In this document: piece by piece, positions 11,078 to 22,484 of the stretch
How positions within the stretch are numbered: the stretch's first letter is position 1
Layout of the letters: each line of letters opens with the position of its first letter
Translations under genes and position numbers: made by a program
Assembly (NCBI RefSeq): GCF_032118995.1
Contig: NC_092661.1
Span: forward strand, 16,191,006 to 16,255,005
Reading direction: 5' to 3'
DNA: 64,000 nt
Origin: Asterias amurensis
Lineage: Eukaryota; Echinodermata; Asteroidea; Forcipulatida; Asteriidae
Notes under the pieces: generated by a model
What the model saw: the letters and a program-made list of their open reading frames with translations, nothing else
Told to the model about the DNA's origin: nothing
The model's database searches: none

Positions 11078-11438
11078 TTAAAGGCAGTGGACACTATGGG
11101 TAATTATTCAAAATAAGAATTAGCATAAAACCTTACTTGGTAACGAGTAATGGGGAGAGGTTGATGGTATAAAACATTGTGAGAAACGGCTCCCTCTGAA
11201 GTGACGTAGTTTTCGAGAAAGAAGTAATTTTCCACGAATTTGATTTCGAGACCTCAAGTTTAGAATTTGAGGTCTCGAAATGAAGCATCTGAAATCACAC
11301 AACTTCGTGTGACAAGGGCGTTTTTTTCTTTCATAGTTATCTCGCAACTCCGAGGTGTGTTATTTTATGCATTTGTTGAGATACACCAAGTGAGAAGACT
11401 GGTCTTTGACAATTACCAATAGTGTCCAGAGCCTTTAA
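11078..11438. mobile_element. TTAA MITE, family A
   Basis: Full copy with TTAA ends and a small deletion in the right arm compared with 10404-10791. Confidence 0.87.
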
Positions 11439-11699
11439 ATTTGTTCAAACGCAATTACAGGGCGCTGCCTCTGAATTATGAAACTGCATTGATGACATAA
11501 TTATATAACGGTTGATGTCCATTCATGGCCACCATAATATCATATTAATAGTCATCGGTCAGTCTATAAATAGACGTCTCCTAGTGTAACGTAAACAACC
11601 CAAGGTTGAGAAACTACGGGAATTACGCAAAGCTGAAACAGACACAGATGCTCGAATAGTCAACTTTGGTTTAACCCATATTATATACACAGATGTGAA

Positions 11700-11952
11700 C
11701 TGGGCCCAATTTCATAGCTCTGCTTACCGTAAGCAAAGAATCGGCGCTTACGGAATCAGGTAATTCTGTGCTTATGGCAAGCGTATTTCACGAAGCGGGG
11801 AATGATTGCTTCTGCGCGTGCATACTCCACGTTACATAGGCATTCTAACGCTGACAAAGGCTAGAGCAGAAATTCGGCGCTTGCACGTAAGCGGGGAATC
11901 GTAACCGTAAGCTCAAAATTCGGCGGTAAGCTGAGCCATGAAATTGGGCCAG
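11700..11952. mobile_element. GGCCCAATTTCATGG foldback repeat
   Basis: CTGGGCCCAATTTCATAGCTC and inverse GCCATGAAATTGGGCCAG, with GCTTACGG/AAGCGGGGAA blocks. Confidence 0.8.
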
Positions 11953-12304
11953 TATAAAACTCAGAAAAGGCTTTTTTTCCCGAGCTCTGTGAAGAAAAGT
12001 TCTCTAACAATACATAGAATCCCTGCATGATTGGTTATAAAGTTTCCCATTTTTCTGGCTTAATCCTTTGCTCCCTTTTTTCTATTAATGGATTTGTTTT
12101 TGTTTGCACTTGTTTATGCCTCTGAAGAAGGTCCAGTTTTGATCGAAAGCTGAGGCCATTACAACAATTATTTATTTCAAAAAAAAAACAGAATTTAATA
12201 CCTGTTGCAAACAACTTACCAACCAAATGGACCGATGGTATAAAATGCAAAAAAGTACTTAATGGCCTAGGTTTCGACCCTAGCAGATTCTTTCTCGAAG
12301 GCTT

Positions 12305-12646
12305 ATAAAGACATTGGACACTATTGGTAATTGTCAAAGACAAGTCTTCTCACTTGGTGTATCTCAACATTATGCATAAAACAACAAACCTGTGAAATTT
12401 TGAGCTCGACTGGTCGTCGGAGTTGCGAGTTAACTAAAGAAGAAAAAAACACCCTTGTCACACGAAGTTGTGTGCTTTCGATCAGATGCTTGATTTTGAG
12501 ACCTGAAATTCTAAACTTGAGTTCTCGAAATCAAAGTCGTGGAGCCGTTTCTCACAGTGTTTTATACCATCAACAGCTCCCCATCTCGTTACCAAGTGAG
12601 GTTTTATGGTGATGATTATTTTGAGTAATTGCCAATAGTGTCCACA
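12305..12646. mobile_element. MITE, family A, right end degraded
   Basis: Family A body lacking part of the central region and the terminal CTGCCTTTAA. Confidence 0.8.
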
Positions 12647-12903
12647 TGAACAGGTAACTAAGCGAAACATAGGCAGTGAAGTGGGAATACGTGAATGGAG
12701 TCTAAGAAAGCATCCAGAAAAAAGCAAGGGGTAAACAATGAATAGGGAGGCAAAAGGTGGGGTTGAAGGGGAAAAATCGTCAGACTACAACGTAATGACT
12801 GCGAGACGCATCATATAATAATGGAAATATTGATATTTTAATTGATGCAAATTCTACGATAACTTATTAAGATGCATTGTCTCAGGCGCATTGACACTGA
12901 TAA

Positions 12904-13074
12904 TAGGCCATTTTCGAAACGACTGGCTTTGGCTTTGGATTCGGCTCAGGCTAGCTTGGCTCCTCGATTGTTTTGACAATATTGCGCGTGCTTATAGGCG
13001 CGCCCAGGGTGTCAGACGAGGACGGAGCCTGAAGCCGAATCCAAAGCCGATGCCATGGTTTCGAAAAAGGCCAT
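12904..13074. mobile_element. Foldback MITE, TTTTCGAAACGACTGG family, copy 1
   Basis: GGCCATTTTCGAAACGACTG and the inverse GGTTTCGAAAAAGGCC, with GGATTCGGCTCAGG arms. Confidence 0.85.
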
Positions 13075-13660
13075 GATTAATGTCAACAAAATCGACTACA
13101 ACAAAGTAGTGTCATGTTTCCCGTATGTAAGCCTTTTCTGAGATATGGTGAACACCAAAGGAGGTGGGTACCGGTAATATAAAGAAATTTATTTTCCAAA
13201 ATTAGCTCCGAGGTGTCCGCCATCTCAAAATGGCTTGCAATTTTTTCTTCTGTACATCAAAATTGCTGTACCCCCTAAGTCTGGGGTATTATGTACCAAA
13301 AGTGACAGCAAGGTGTCTCTCCTAGTTTCAAGGCTAGAAAATAGCTTCTAAAACTGAAAAACCAAGATCACTGTCCGGTCGTGAGCTTATGGTTCGATAT
13401 AAAGATCGCTGCCATCCATCGGGACTGTGATCCCAGAGTAAATTTCAAGCCCAAGTAAACCGTGCATCAAGTTTCGAAAGCATTGGGGCAAAAAAATTAA
13501 CATACCGCGCTTATTACTACGTTTCTAAGCGCTATGGTGCTGATGTCCTTGAAAACTATAGTAAACCAGGGCAACAGGACCGAAGTACAAATATACAGAT
13601 ATAAACAAAATAAGCAAAACAAAAGCAGAAAACATGAAAAGGTTAAACAAACTAACAGAA

Positions 13661-14254
13661 TTACCCGGACCAAAAAAACAATTTTGCAAACAATGACGTC
13701 ATAACGACAGACAACATGGCGGCCTTGACAACCACACCATGACTGCACACTTCCATATCGACATCCCCCACAAAACACGGTATGTCCACGCCCTCCGTAC
13801 ACACCCCGTCTGGCACCTCATCCATACCAGCATCAATCCCACGATACACGGTACGGAAGTCCTCGTCGGTCGGTTCATTTAAGGCGCCAGGCTGCAAATT
13901 CACGTCATCAACGATAAATTGCCCACGCTCATACTTCAGGAAGATAATGTACTCATTCCCCTTATGCAGTGTTACAGAGACGCAATCAAATTTTTGCTCC
14001 ACAATGGTGATATTGGCGAAAGTGACATTGTCGTGCTTTAGCCAACACTCCGGTTCTAGAGTATACACGCTCTCCTGGTCGCCCTGTAGTTGAATCTCGT
14101 CTGTGAGTACCGTACCGTAGACGACCAACTCCGCTTGGCGGGCTCGCTCCTCTAGGGAGATATCCTCCACCACCTCGCCTTCGACGGGACTGCAGGAAAG
14201 CACGCCCGTGTCTACCAACAAGGCTGCTATGATCAAAAGTCTACACGCTATCAT
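13661..14254 (-). CDS. Secreted, probably GPI-anchored protein A (paralogue of 27341-28090)
   Basis: 197 residues on one coding exon. A hydrophobic signal peptide (about residues 1-20, MIACRLLIIAALLVDTGVLS) precedes a Cys-containing ectodomain with two N-glycosylation sequons (NVT, NIT). The C-terminus is hydrophobic (about 175-197) after a small-residue region, as in GPI-anchored proteins. The first part, SLEERARQAELVVYGTVL, resembles OB-fold/NTR-like secreted domains (agrin NtA, CCDC3-like) only loosely. The C-terminal half carries the shared signature GAL-x-EP-x-DD/E-x-F, YRGIDAGM, then EGVDIPCFVGD and EVC. A minus-strand acceptor (TTTTCACAG, exon start 14289) lies 35 bases upstream of the ATG, implying a 5'UTR intron. 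Function unknown. Confidence 0.75.
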   Translation of the reverse strand: MIACRLLIIAALLVDTGVLSCSPVEGEVVEDISLEERARQAELVVYGTVLTDEIQLQGDQESVYTLEPECWLKHDNVTFANITIVEQKFDCVSVTLHKGNEYIIFLKYERGQFIVDDVNLQPGALNEPTDEDFRTVYRGIDAGMDEVPDGVCTEGVDIPCFVGDVDMEVCSHGVVVKAAMLSVVMTSLFAKLFFWSG

Positions 14255-14354
14255 AATGCTTTTAGAGGAGAACTGCTGAAGTTTGATATCTGTGAAAAGT
14301 AAAAGACAATATTTAGACGATCAACGGGGCGTCTCTTTCGGCGAAACGCTAGGA

Positions 14355-14739
14355 TTAAAGGCAGTGGACATTATTGGTAATTGTCAAAGACTAGCCTTCA
14401 CAGTTGCTGTATCTCAACATATGCATAAAATAACAAACCTGTGAAAATTTGGGCTCAATCGGTCATCGAATTTGCGAGATAATAATGAAAGAAAAAACAC
14501 CCTTGTCACACGAAGATGTGTGCGTTTAGATAGTTGATTTCGAGACCTCAAGTTCTAAACTTGAGGTCTCGAAATCAAATTCGTGGAAATTACTTCTTTC
14601 TCATAAACTATAGCACTTCAGAGGGAGCCATTTCTCACAATGTTTTATACCATCAACCTCTCCCCATTACTCGTCACCAAGAAAGGTTTTACGCTAATAA
14701 TTATTTTGAGTAATTACCAATAGTGTCCACTGCCTTTAA
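14355..14739. mobile_element. TTAA MITE, family A
   Basis: Full copy with TTAA ends, just upstream of secreted protein gene A. First of three family A copies in a row. Confidence 0.88.
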
Positions 14740-14805
14740 TCCTAACTCGAGTTAGGACGAGTAACCCGTTTCAAATTAGGATGTGTTTAAAGCCTTCATA
14801 CGTCG

Positions 14806-14965
14806 TTGGATATTCTAAATCTGAGGTCTCGAAATCAAACTCGTTTTCACATTTCACAATGTTTTATACTATCAACCTCTCCCCGATCAGACCTACTCGC
14901 AATCAAGAAAGGTTTTATGATAATAATTATTTTGAGTAATTACCAATAGTGTCCACTGCCTTTAA
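14806..14965. mobile_element. MITE, family A, right half only
   Basis: Begins at the central stem (TTCTAAATCTGAGGTCTCG) and keeps the right terminus with TTAA. Confidence 0.75.
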
Positions 14966-15275
14966 AGACACTGGGCAATTCTGGTAACTGTCAAAGACCA
15001 GTCTTCTCACTTGGTGAATCTCAACATATGCACAAATTAACAAACCTGTGAAAAGTTGAACTCAACTGGTCGTCGAAGTTGCGAGGTATAAGTTGTGTGC
15101 TTTCACATGATTGCTTTCGATACATCAAAATCTAATTACGACGCCTCGAAACCAAATTTTAATATTCGTTTTAGTGAAAAGTTACTTCTCACAATGTTTT
15201 ATACTATCAACAGCTCTCCTTTGATCACCAACAAGTAACTTTTTATGCTTACAGTTATTTTAAGTCATAGCAGCT
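14962..15275. mobile_element. MITE, diverged family A copy
   Basis: Left half is recognisable (GACACTGGGCAATTCTGG to CAAACCTGTGAAAAG). The right half is strongly diverged and shares the boundary TTAA with its neighbour. Confidence 0.6.
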
Positions 15276-15570
15276 AAGCACACCAACATTGTATAAGGTT
15301 ACCAGCCAAACTCGGCGCATGTACCATTTATGACTATTTTCCATGGTCAGTTGCTGCTACGCGGAAATGTGTCAAGAAATATTTTCTGCTTTGAGCAGCT
15401 CAAATTTGACCATGTATCAGTCAATCAGTCTAGATTGACGTGTATCAGCTTCAATCCCATCGTGTGTGTACAGAGCATAGAGCGCTTTTCAAGGTGAGTG
15501 CAAGTTGATTTCTAAAATGGCAGACTAACCGTGAACATAACAATGCAGAATGACTGCAGTGCACGGGATC

Positions 15571-16728
15571 TAAACTGCGCCAATAAAGTATCTAAACACT
15601 TACAAATAGTCAGATTTATCGGAACCTGAATTAGTATGCCAAAGAATAATTATTCATTTCTATTCACCGTTAATTTCTGCACATTTTGACACATCTTGTG
15701 TTGCACTATGATGTTGTTTGGTGGATTTATGGACACTTGAGTGGCTTAAGGTCGAATTTCAAAAGTTGCAAAAGCCCCTATTCACCCCAATTCGATCCAG
15801 AAGGGAACTCACACAAGCCTCACACACAGACAAAATCAAGACAAAAGACACAAACTCGTTTCGTTTACTTGACCATGAAATTTATGGCCGTATCTTTAAC
15901 TATAAAACTGCTGATATCCTGTCCTCAATACTTGGTGTGTCCTCCATCACTGTTAACGGCAATGAGTCGTCTTCTCATACTCCAAACGAGACATCTGATC
16001 TGTCCCTGGTCAATCCCCTGCCATTTCCAGATCAGGATGCGTCGCAATCCCTCGAGAGTGGTGTCAGGCTTGATGGACTTGTTCACTTTCTTCTGCTGCA
16101 GAAGTCACACTCGGGCGGCCACTCCTTGGCAGGTTGTCCACATTTCCCTGAGCTTGGTAGCCATTCCACCATTTTACTGACCGTCGCTGGTGACGTTCCA
16201 ACTTGATGAGCTGCAGCTCGAATCGACATACCGGCTTCTATCAAACCAACGATCCGTCCTCTTTCCTGTTTGGTCAGTTGGGCCATCTTTCCTGTTATCT
16301 TGAAACACCTTTCCCCGTCTTACCATAATCAGGGATTCTGGCTCTTAACCCATTTTGTTGTATGCCTCCCATCTTTGACCCCTTTGCTTGGTTACTGACA
16401 ATTATTGCTGATGTTCATCGCAACCGATTTATCCAAAACGCGACAAACAAATCTTTTATAAAGGGCGGGCAAAAGAAACGCTGATCTTACTCGTCACAAT
16501 ACAACGATTAAGCTTGAATGGGGGCTTTTGCAACTTTTGAAATTCGACCTTAAGCCACTCAAGTGCCCATAAATCCACCAAACAACATCGTAGCGCAACA
16601 TAAGATGTGTCAAAATGTGCAGAAATTAACGGTGAATAGAAATGAATAATTATTTTTTGGCATACTATTTCAGGTTCCGATATATCTGACCATTTGTAAG
16701 TGTTTAGATACTTTATTGGCGCAGTTTA
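15571..16728 (-). mobile_element. Internally deleted Tc1-like element with inverted repeats over 200 bp
   Basis: Left (from 15571) and right (to 16728) ends are inverted copies over more than 200 bases, starting TAAACTGCGCC. TA at both ends fits the TA target duplication of Tc1/mariner elements. Between the repeats, on the minus strand, is a transposase reduced to its N- and C-terminal parts. Long terminal repeats with a broken transposase mean the copy could only move in trans. Confidence 0.88.
15925..16286 (-). pseudogene. Tc1 transposase remnant (N-terminal HTH plus C-terminal tail)
   Basis: Reading starts MAQLTKQERGRIVGLIEAG with a helix-turn-helix (AAAHQVGTSPATVSKMV), the Tc1/paired-like DNA-binding head. 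After about 66 residues the frame breaks. A second frame resumes near 16090 with KSIKPDTTLEGLRRIL and ends GGHTKY-stop at 15925, the usual Tc1 C-terminus. The DDE core between them is missing, so this is a dead fusion of the two ends. Confidence 0.85.
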
Positions 16729-17027
16729 TTATAACTATTCACCAGGTATAGATGTGGCACTATACGTGGATATTTAGAGGCAAACCGTCATAGTCTTAAC
16801 ACCCACAGCGTGCAAAAATGAAATTTCATGGAGCAAGAACAAAATGACGGCTATACTTACACAGAATTATACACACGGCACCGGTATGCAATGGTTGTTC
16901 TGAACGATCTCAAGCACTGCATGCAGACGAACTTATTGCTTCAGGATGACTAAGAGTTATGCACGGGAAACTGACTGATAATCAGCTTGTTATAGCCACA
17001 CTCTGGTTGAATTGTTGCACACTCTAT

Positions 17028-17155
17028 AATAACTTAAATTACATCAAAACTTGTTTAGTTACTCAAAATCAATGATGACCTAATTGTACCATTCGGTACC
17101 GGTCGCCACAGCATGCAAAATGCAAGCATCACACGCTCCAGTTACATTCAGCGAA
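17028..17155 (+). repeat. Direct duplicate, empty-site copy
   Basis: AATAACTTAAATTACATCAA through GTACCGGTCGCCACAGC and CCAGTTACATTCAGC. It repeats at 17211-17220 plus 17590-17700, where a MITE splits the TTAA. Confidence 0.85.
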
Positions 17156-17216
17156 GCGTAATGTCAGTGGAGCGAAGCTCAATGTCAGTAGACATTGTCA
17201 ACTCTAGTATAATAAC

Positions 17217-17589
17217 TTAAAGATGCTATGTCAGATTTTAGGCCCCAAACATTAAAAAATATATTTTTTTTAGAGTGAATGGTATTTCAAAGAGTATCAC
17301 CCGCTCTAACGAAATTCTTTTTAACTTTTACTTTTAATGGTCAGGAACCATGACAAAAAAATAAAACGTTTCTTATAAAACACATAAGAATTGGTCACGT
17401 GATATGTTGTCGGGATCAAAAACTAATTTTGAGCACATCACTTCACTGCTACTAATAATTGGCGGACTTTTTCGAGCAATGACTCATATGAAAGCTTGTA
17501 ACTTTCTCGACCCCCATCAAAATACCTATTGAATTTTAAATCCAAATTTTGGGGGCAAATCGGCCAAAAAACTGACATAGCATCTTTAA
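17217..17589. mobile_element. TTAA MITE, AGATGCTATGTCAG family
   Basis: TTAA-AGATGCTATGTCAG and CTGACATAGCATCT-TTAA ends. An unoccupied duplicate of the flank at 17028-17155 shows the empty site. Confidence 0.88.
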
Positions 17590-17700
17590 ATTACATCAAA
17601 ACATTTTTAGTTTCTCAAAATCAATGATGACCTAGTTGTTCCATTCGGTACCGGTCGCCACAGCAAGCATCACATGCTCCAGTTACATTCAGCTCAGTGG
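17586..17700 (+). repeat. Direct duplicate, interrupted copy
   Basis: Right part of the second copy of 17028-17155, about 90 percent alike by eye. It carries an 11-base deletion in CAGCATGCAAAATGCAAGC. Confidence 0.85.
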
Positions 17701-18047
17701 CTATTGTCAACGGCAACTTTCTTTGTCGCAAAAGTATTTCTAGCACTTTTCGAAAGCAAGGGGTTTGGATTCATGGGATCCATTCGCCCGTTTGAAACTC
17801 CATAGTGCACCATTAACGAAGCCTGAAAGTCGAAACCGTAGTTTCGAGACTCTGTTTTGATTTTATATGAATAGGCCTAATCAGACTTTGGTGTTGACCA
17901 TGAAACGTTGTTGACGGTGCTTTACTGAAAAAAAAAAACGTACGGGCATGGGATGTCACTTTTGTCTTTGTTGATTGTATGACGTGGAAAAATAGGAATA
18001 GGTGTTTTAACAACTATTCCTATTTTTCCAGTGCCCAGTGTCCAGTG

Positions 18048-18320
18048 CCTTAAAAGGCACTGGACACTATTGGTAGTTACTCAAAATAATTGTTAGCATT
18101 GAAAAACTTACTTGTTAACGTGCATGCAATGGAGAGCTAACGATTGTATAAAACATTGTGAGAATCGGCTCCCTCTTGAGTAAGCGTAGTTTTTGAGAGA
18201 GAGGTTTTTCGCACTCAAATGTTAAAGGACTTCTGCAGTCTTTGAAAAAAAAAAAAAATTCTTTCAATATATTTTCTTGCAACTTCGATGACCAATTGAG
18301 TCCAAATTTTCACAGATTTT
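18048..18320. mobile_element. MITE, family A, partial
   Basis: AAAGGCACTGGACACTATTG start and matching body, but no right terminus before the next MITE at 18360. Confidence 0.7.
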
Positions 18321-18359
18321 GTATTTATGTCCTGTCTCCCACCGTTGTACCCATACACA

Positions 18360-18751
18360 TTAAAGGAACACGTTGCCTTGAATCGGACGAGTTGGTCCTT
18401 GAAAAGCGTTTTGAACCGTTTATTATAAAATGCATATTATGGTTAGAAAGACGTTTTTAAGGTAGAATATAATGATTCACACAAGTATGACTCGAACTTG
18501 CACGGCTTTCCACCTATGTCGCGAACTAACATGGTCGGCCATTTTTTGGAGTCAATAAGTTGACTCCCAAAAATGACCGGCCGTGTTTCTTCGCGACGTA
18601 AAAGGAAAACGGTGCAATTTCGAGGCATGTTCGTGTGGATTATTGTATTCTACTTTAAATTATCTATCTAACCATTTGCATTTTATAACAAATGGTTCCA
18701 AACGCTTTTCAAAGACCAACTCGACCGATCCAAGGCAACGTGTTCCTTTAA
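18360..18751. mobile_element. TTAA MITE, AGGAACACG family, copy 1
   Basis: TTAA-AGGAACACGTTGCCTTG and its inverse at the right. The two arms are long inverted copies meeting at about 18550, so the whole element can fold into one hairpin. Confidence 0.88.
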
Positions 18752-19220
18752 CTACTGCTATATACATATAGCATATAAAGAAACCATGTATGTATATGGT
18801 ATAGTTTTCGTGTACGGGTGCACAAAAAAGATGAGACAAGGGGCACGATTGGACATCGCTTACCCAATGCTTTTGAAAACAACCCAAATTATTTATGGCG
18901 AACCCCTTTTCTTCAAAATAGCTTCGTCAACATCTAGTATGTTTCTTTAAATTTTAAGGTTGTACCACACTAAATAAACTACCATAGTAACCAATGCTTA
19001 GTGCTAAGTGTGCAAAAAGTCTAGAAAACTATTTTTAAAAATCTCTCAGCCTCTGAAAATCAACAGATTGGCTTTATTTTCAAATCCCCAAAGCTTCTGA
19101 AACATTTCAATTTTTGGTTGGTCAGCCACTTTGAAAATATAAAATACGAACATGTGTTTTTTTTTCCCCAGTAAATTTCCAGGAGGCTTTCCTCCCAATC
19201 ACAGCCCAAGAGTACCAACT

Positions 19221-19609
19221 TTAAAGGAACACGTTGCCTTGGATCGGACGAGTTGGTCAAAACAAAAGCGTTTGTAACCGTTTTTTATATAATGCATATG
19301 GTTGGAAAGATGTTTTAAAAGTAGAATACAATGATCCACACAAGTTTGCCTCGAAATTGCATGGTTTTCCTTCTACTGTGCGAACCAACACGGTCGGCCA
19401 TTTATGGGAGTCAAAATTTTGACCCCCATAAATGGCCGACGTGTTAGTCGACGAGGTAAAAGGAAAACCATGCAATTTTGAGGCATGTTTGTGTGGATCA
19501 TTGTATTCTACTTTTACAACATCTTTCTACCCATATGCATTTTATAAAAACGGTTACAAACGCTTTTCAAAAACCAACTCGACCGATCCAAGGCAATGTG
19601 TTCCTTTAA
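19221..19609. mobile_element. TTAA MITE, AGGAACACG family, copy 2
   Basis: Same family as 18360-18751, with TTAA both sides and a near-perfect central inverted repeat (CCATTTATGGGAGTC and its inverse). Confidence 0.9.
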
Positions 19610-19847
19610 AGCCTGAATTTATCAAATATCCTCAAAAGTTGAAGCACAGAACCCACAGGTTCGGTCTCATTCAAAAGATTTTAATAACAAGAAGGTGGAA
19701 GTATTTTACAGTTGTCCGAAAACCTTCTGCAGTTTTGTCAATTTAGAAGCTCCTTAGAAGGATATAATTATTTCTTCAAATTGTTACACAGTATCGGCAG
19801 CTGCAGTGCTTCATATTCAAGTAAGATTTTATGGCAATTAATTTGTT

Positions 19848-19952
19848 TAAATGATTTGGGGTCGAACAAAGAAAACTGACTATAGAGTGGGAACCAACGA
19901 CCTCCGGATTAACCTGCCGGCGCTCTACCAACTGAGCTATCTAGCCCTATGT
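19848..19952 (-). mobile_element. tRNA-derived SINE head
   Basis: The minus strand reads GGGCTAGATAGCTCAGTTGG, TAGAGCGCCGGCAGGTTAAT, then GGTCGTTGGTTC. The 3' acceptor strand does not pair with the 5' end, so this is not a working tRNA. Confidence 0.65.
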
Positions 19953-20204
19953 TGGCTACACTTGACTCAAGTCCCAATCCCGTGCTATCGCCAAAAAAAC
20001 TATTGTTTGGTGATGCTCTGCATTCCCCCAAACTGTTCCGCACGCGAGACCACTTTAATTTGACGGCGAGCGCGCACTGTACGGCTTGTTTGCTTGTTTG
20101 GGCGCGGTATGCTTTGGGACTCTTGCGAGAACGGGACTTGAATCAAGTCTATAATGTTGGCGTTCTCCCTATTTATTTTTGGAGAAAGTAACAAAGGTTT
20201 ATCT

Positions 20205-20462
20205 TTAAAGGATTTGGGTACTTTTTGTAAAACAAAACACAATGAACACAGATGTACATTAAGCTTACACCGTTTGAAGATGTAGGAAGCGTACCGTAAA
20301 ATATTAGTTGCTGAGGTGCTGTAGTTTTTGAGAAATGAGTAAAACAATCTCATGGAAATACGTTTTTACATGCTAAAATAACTTTCGTCTCATGATCACT
20401 TATGAGACGAAAATTATTTCCATGGCATTGTTTTTTGTTCTAAAAAGTACATAGACCCTTTA
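20205..20462. mobile_element. TTAA MITE, AGGATTTGGG family
   Basis: TTAA both ends, AGGATTTGGGTACTTTTTG left end, central hairpin around CGTCTCATGATCACTTATGA. Confidence 0.75.
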
Positions 20463-22325
20463 AGACACTGTATTGTTCTTTCTATGACTGGACCAGGATG
20501 GGGTCCATAGCCAAAATAAAGATTTCTTACTAATCTAGTAAAGTTTATTTAATTTAAATCAAACATTTTAATACCAGCTCATCCATAAAGAATTCAACAT
20601 TTAATATTGCATTTGGCGTACAAAATTATCTCTAAAACATTTCAGACTGTATATGATATTAAATTAAGACAGCAAACAATCTAATAAGCATACAAATACT
20701 TCAGAGTATATTGGCGCTTGAACCATGATAAACCTCTTCATAATTTTCATTTTAAATTGTTTCATAATTTCAAAAAAAATAAACAATTAAAAAATGTACA
20801 AAAGCTATTACATCGTATCAGCCTCTAATCTGAAATTACAACTGTTTATTTGCGGTAGTTTTTTTTATATATTTATGTTTGTATTTGTTAATATTCCTTT
20901 TGTTGCTTACAAAATAGTGTCAAGTCATCGTGGAGACTTATTGCATTTTTTAATTGTGTTATAAAAGATGTATCTGTGTTAAAGCGCCAACCTTGAAATA
21001 TTATAATTTTAAATAAAGACAAAATCAAAAATAGCCATCAAGGTTGAGAGATATGATTATGGACATAATGAACACTTTTAGAGAGCAAAATGATAAAACA
21101 ATTATCATAATATTAGTTTTAGGGTATGGGATGGGGTTGGGAACACACCTTTATCCCCCGCCCCCCCAACCCTCACCCCACATTTTATGCAGGGGGGGGG
21201 GGGGGCACACCTAAAACATGAAGTAATGCTTTTGTTAATCACTCTTAAAATTATACAATGCCAATAACAACAGTCGATTAGAAGCCAATTGCATGCAGTT
21301 TTCGATACTAATAAAGCATTTTTAAGAAATATTTCCCTTCAAAGTAATGTGGTTATGTAAAAGATGTTATGAATCTGAGAAGCGTTACCGCGTAAGGCTT
21401 CTCAGATTGTGGTATTCCTTTTAGGGTTTTTTTTTTTTTTGCTATCCATATTATTCGCTCCGGATTTTTGGGCGATATCTCAAAACGTTACCTCTTGAAT
21501 TGATGTTTTTATTTAGATGTTAGTTTTATTGTGAAGCGACCTACCAATCACAACACGGGATTTTCACCCATTAGCTGTTCCAATTGAAGTTATCATGAGT
21601 TAAATTTGCATATTGACTTTGTTCATTTGAATTATTCATTCATATACTATTCTGTACGAATTATTCATTCATATACTATTCTGTACAAAATATATTTGTT
21701 TTCAATAAGAAAAATTTGTTCTGTAATAATCATGTTCATTCAGAAACACAAAATACATACCAATCATGCACAGACGAGTATAGTGATGCATGGGATATAA
21801 TATAACAAAGCATAGTGTTACTCGGAATGACTCAAGGTCATGGTCTAGTTCTAGGCGGGAAAAAAAACAAGAATGAGAACAAAATATTCATTGCGCGAAA
21901 GACCTTGCATCTATAGCATTCTTTTGATGAATGCCTGATTTACATGCGTTCGGCAGCTGGAACCAACACATCAAAGAGTGGTAGAATTATGAACACGCAT
22001 GCGCATTTTCGCAATTGCTAATGTGCAAAAGCAGAGACCCATGTAGCATTTTTCCCCCTTTAAATTTCTTCGTCCTATTTGAAAACTTTTTTTTTTGTAG
22101 TTTTCAAAATGTATGTGTGCTTGGATCTAATTTGTAATATTTTATCTTAAGTTCACTTCTGTAGATTGTTATTAGCTGGGATCCATGGGAGATCAGTGAG
22201 TTTTTCTTACTGAATGAATCTCCCAGGATAAACAAGAAGTAAATAAATAAATAAATAAATAAAGAAAAAGCATAAAAAGAAATAGAGATTTGCAAAAAAT
22301 AGGTGAACGGTAATCACGTTGATTA
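20463..22325. other. AT-rich gene-free stretch
   Basis: No coding exon or known repeat recognised. Contains C/G homopolymer runs at 21155-21205 and a short ATTCATTCATATACTATTCT duplication at 21634-21683. Confidence 0.5.
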
Positions 22326-22481
22326 CATAGACCTTATCGCAAATACCAATGCGCAAGCGCAGACTGTTGAATGAGGTGCATTGTGGGATATATATGGATC
22401 AAATTTGGATACCAGCTAGACCACAATGCACCTAATTCCAAGCTTTACGCGCGCGCCCCGGTATTTGCGAAAAGGTCTATG
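22326..22481. mobile_element. Foldback MITE, ATAGACCTTATCGC family
   Basis: ATAGACCTTATCGCAAATACC and inverse GGTATTTGCGAAAAGGTCTA, with internal GTGCATTGTGG/CCACAATGCAC. Confidence 0.8.
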
Positions 22482-22484
22482 AGC

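Noticed and set aside
15686..16206. Overlapping plus-strand frames of about 163 codons
   Set aside because: Antisense of the Tc1 remnant and its terminal repeats.
19911..19951. Minus-strand tRNA gene
   Set aside because: A box and anticodon arm look good, but the acceptor stem does not close and the B box is poor, so it is a SINE head.
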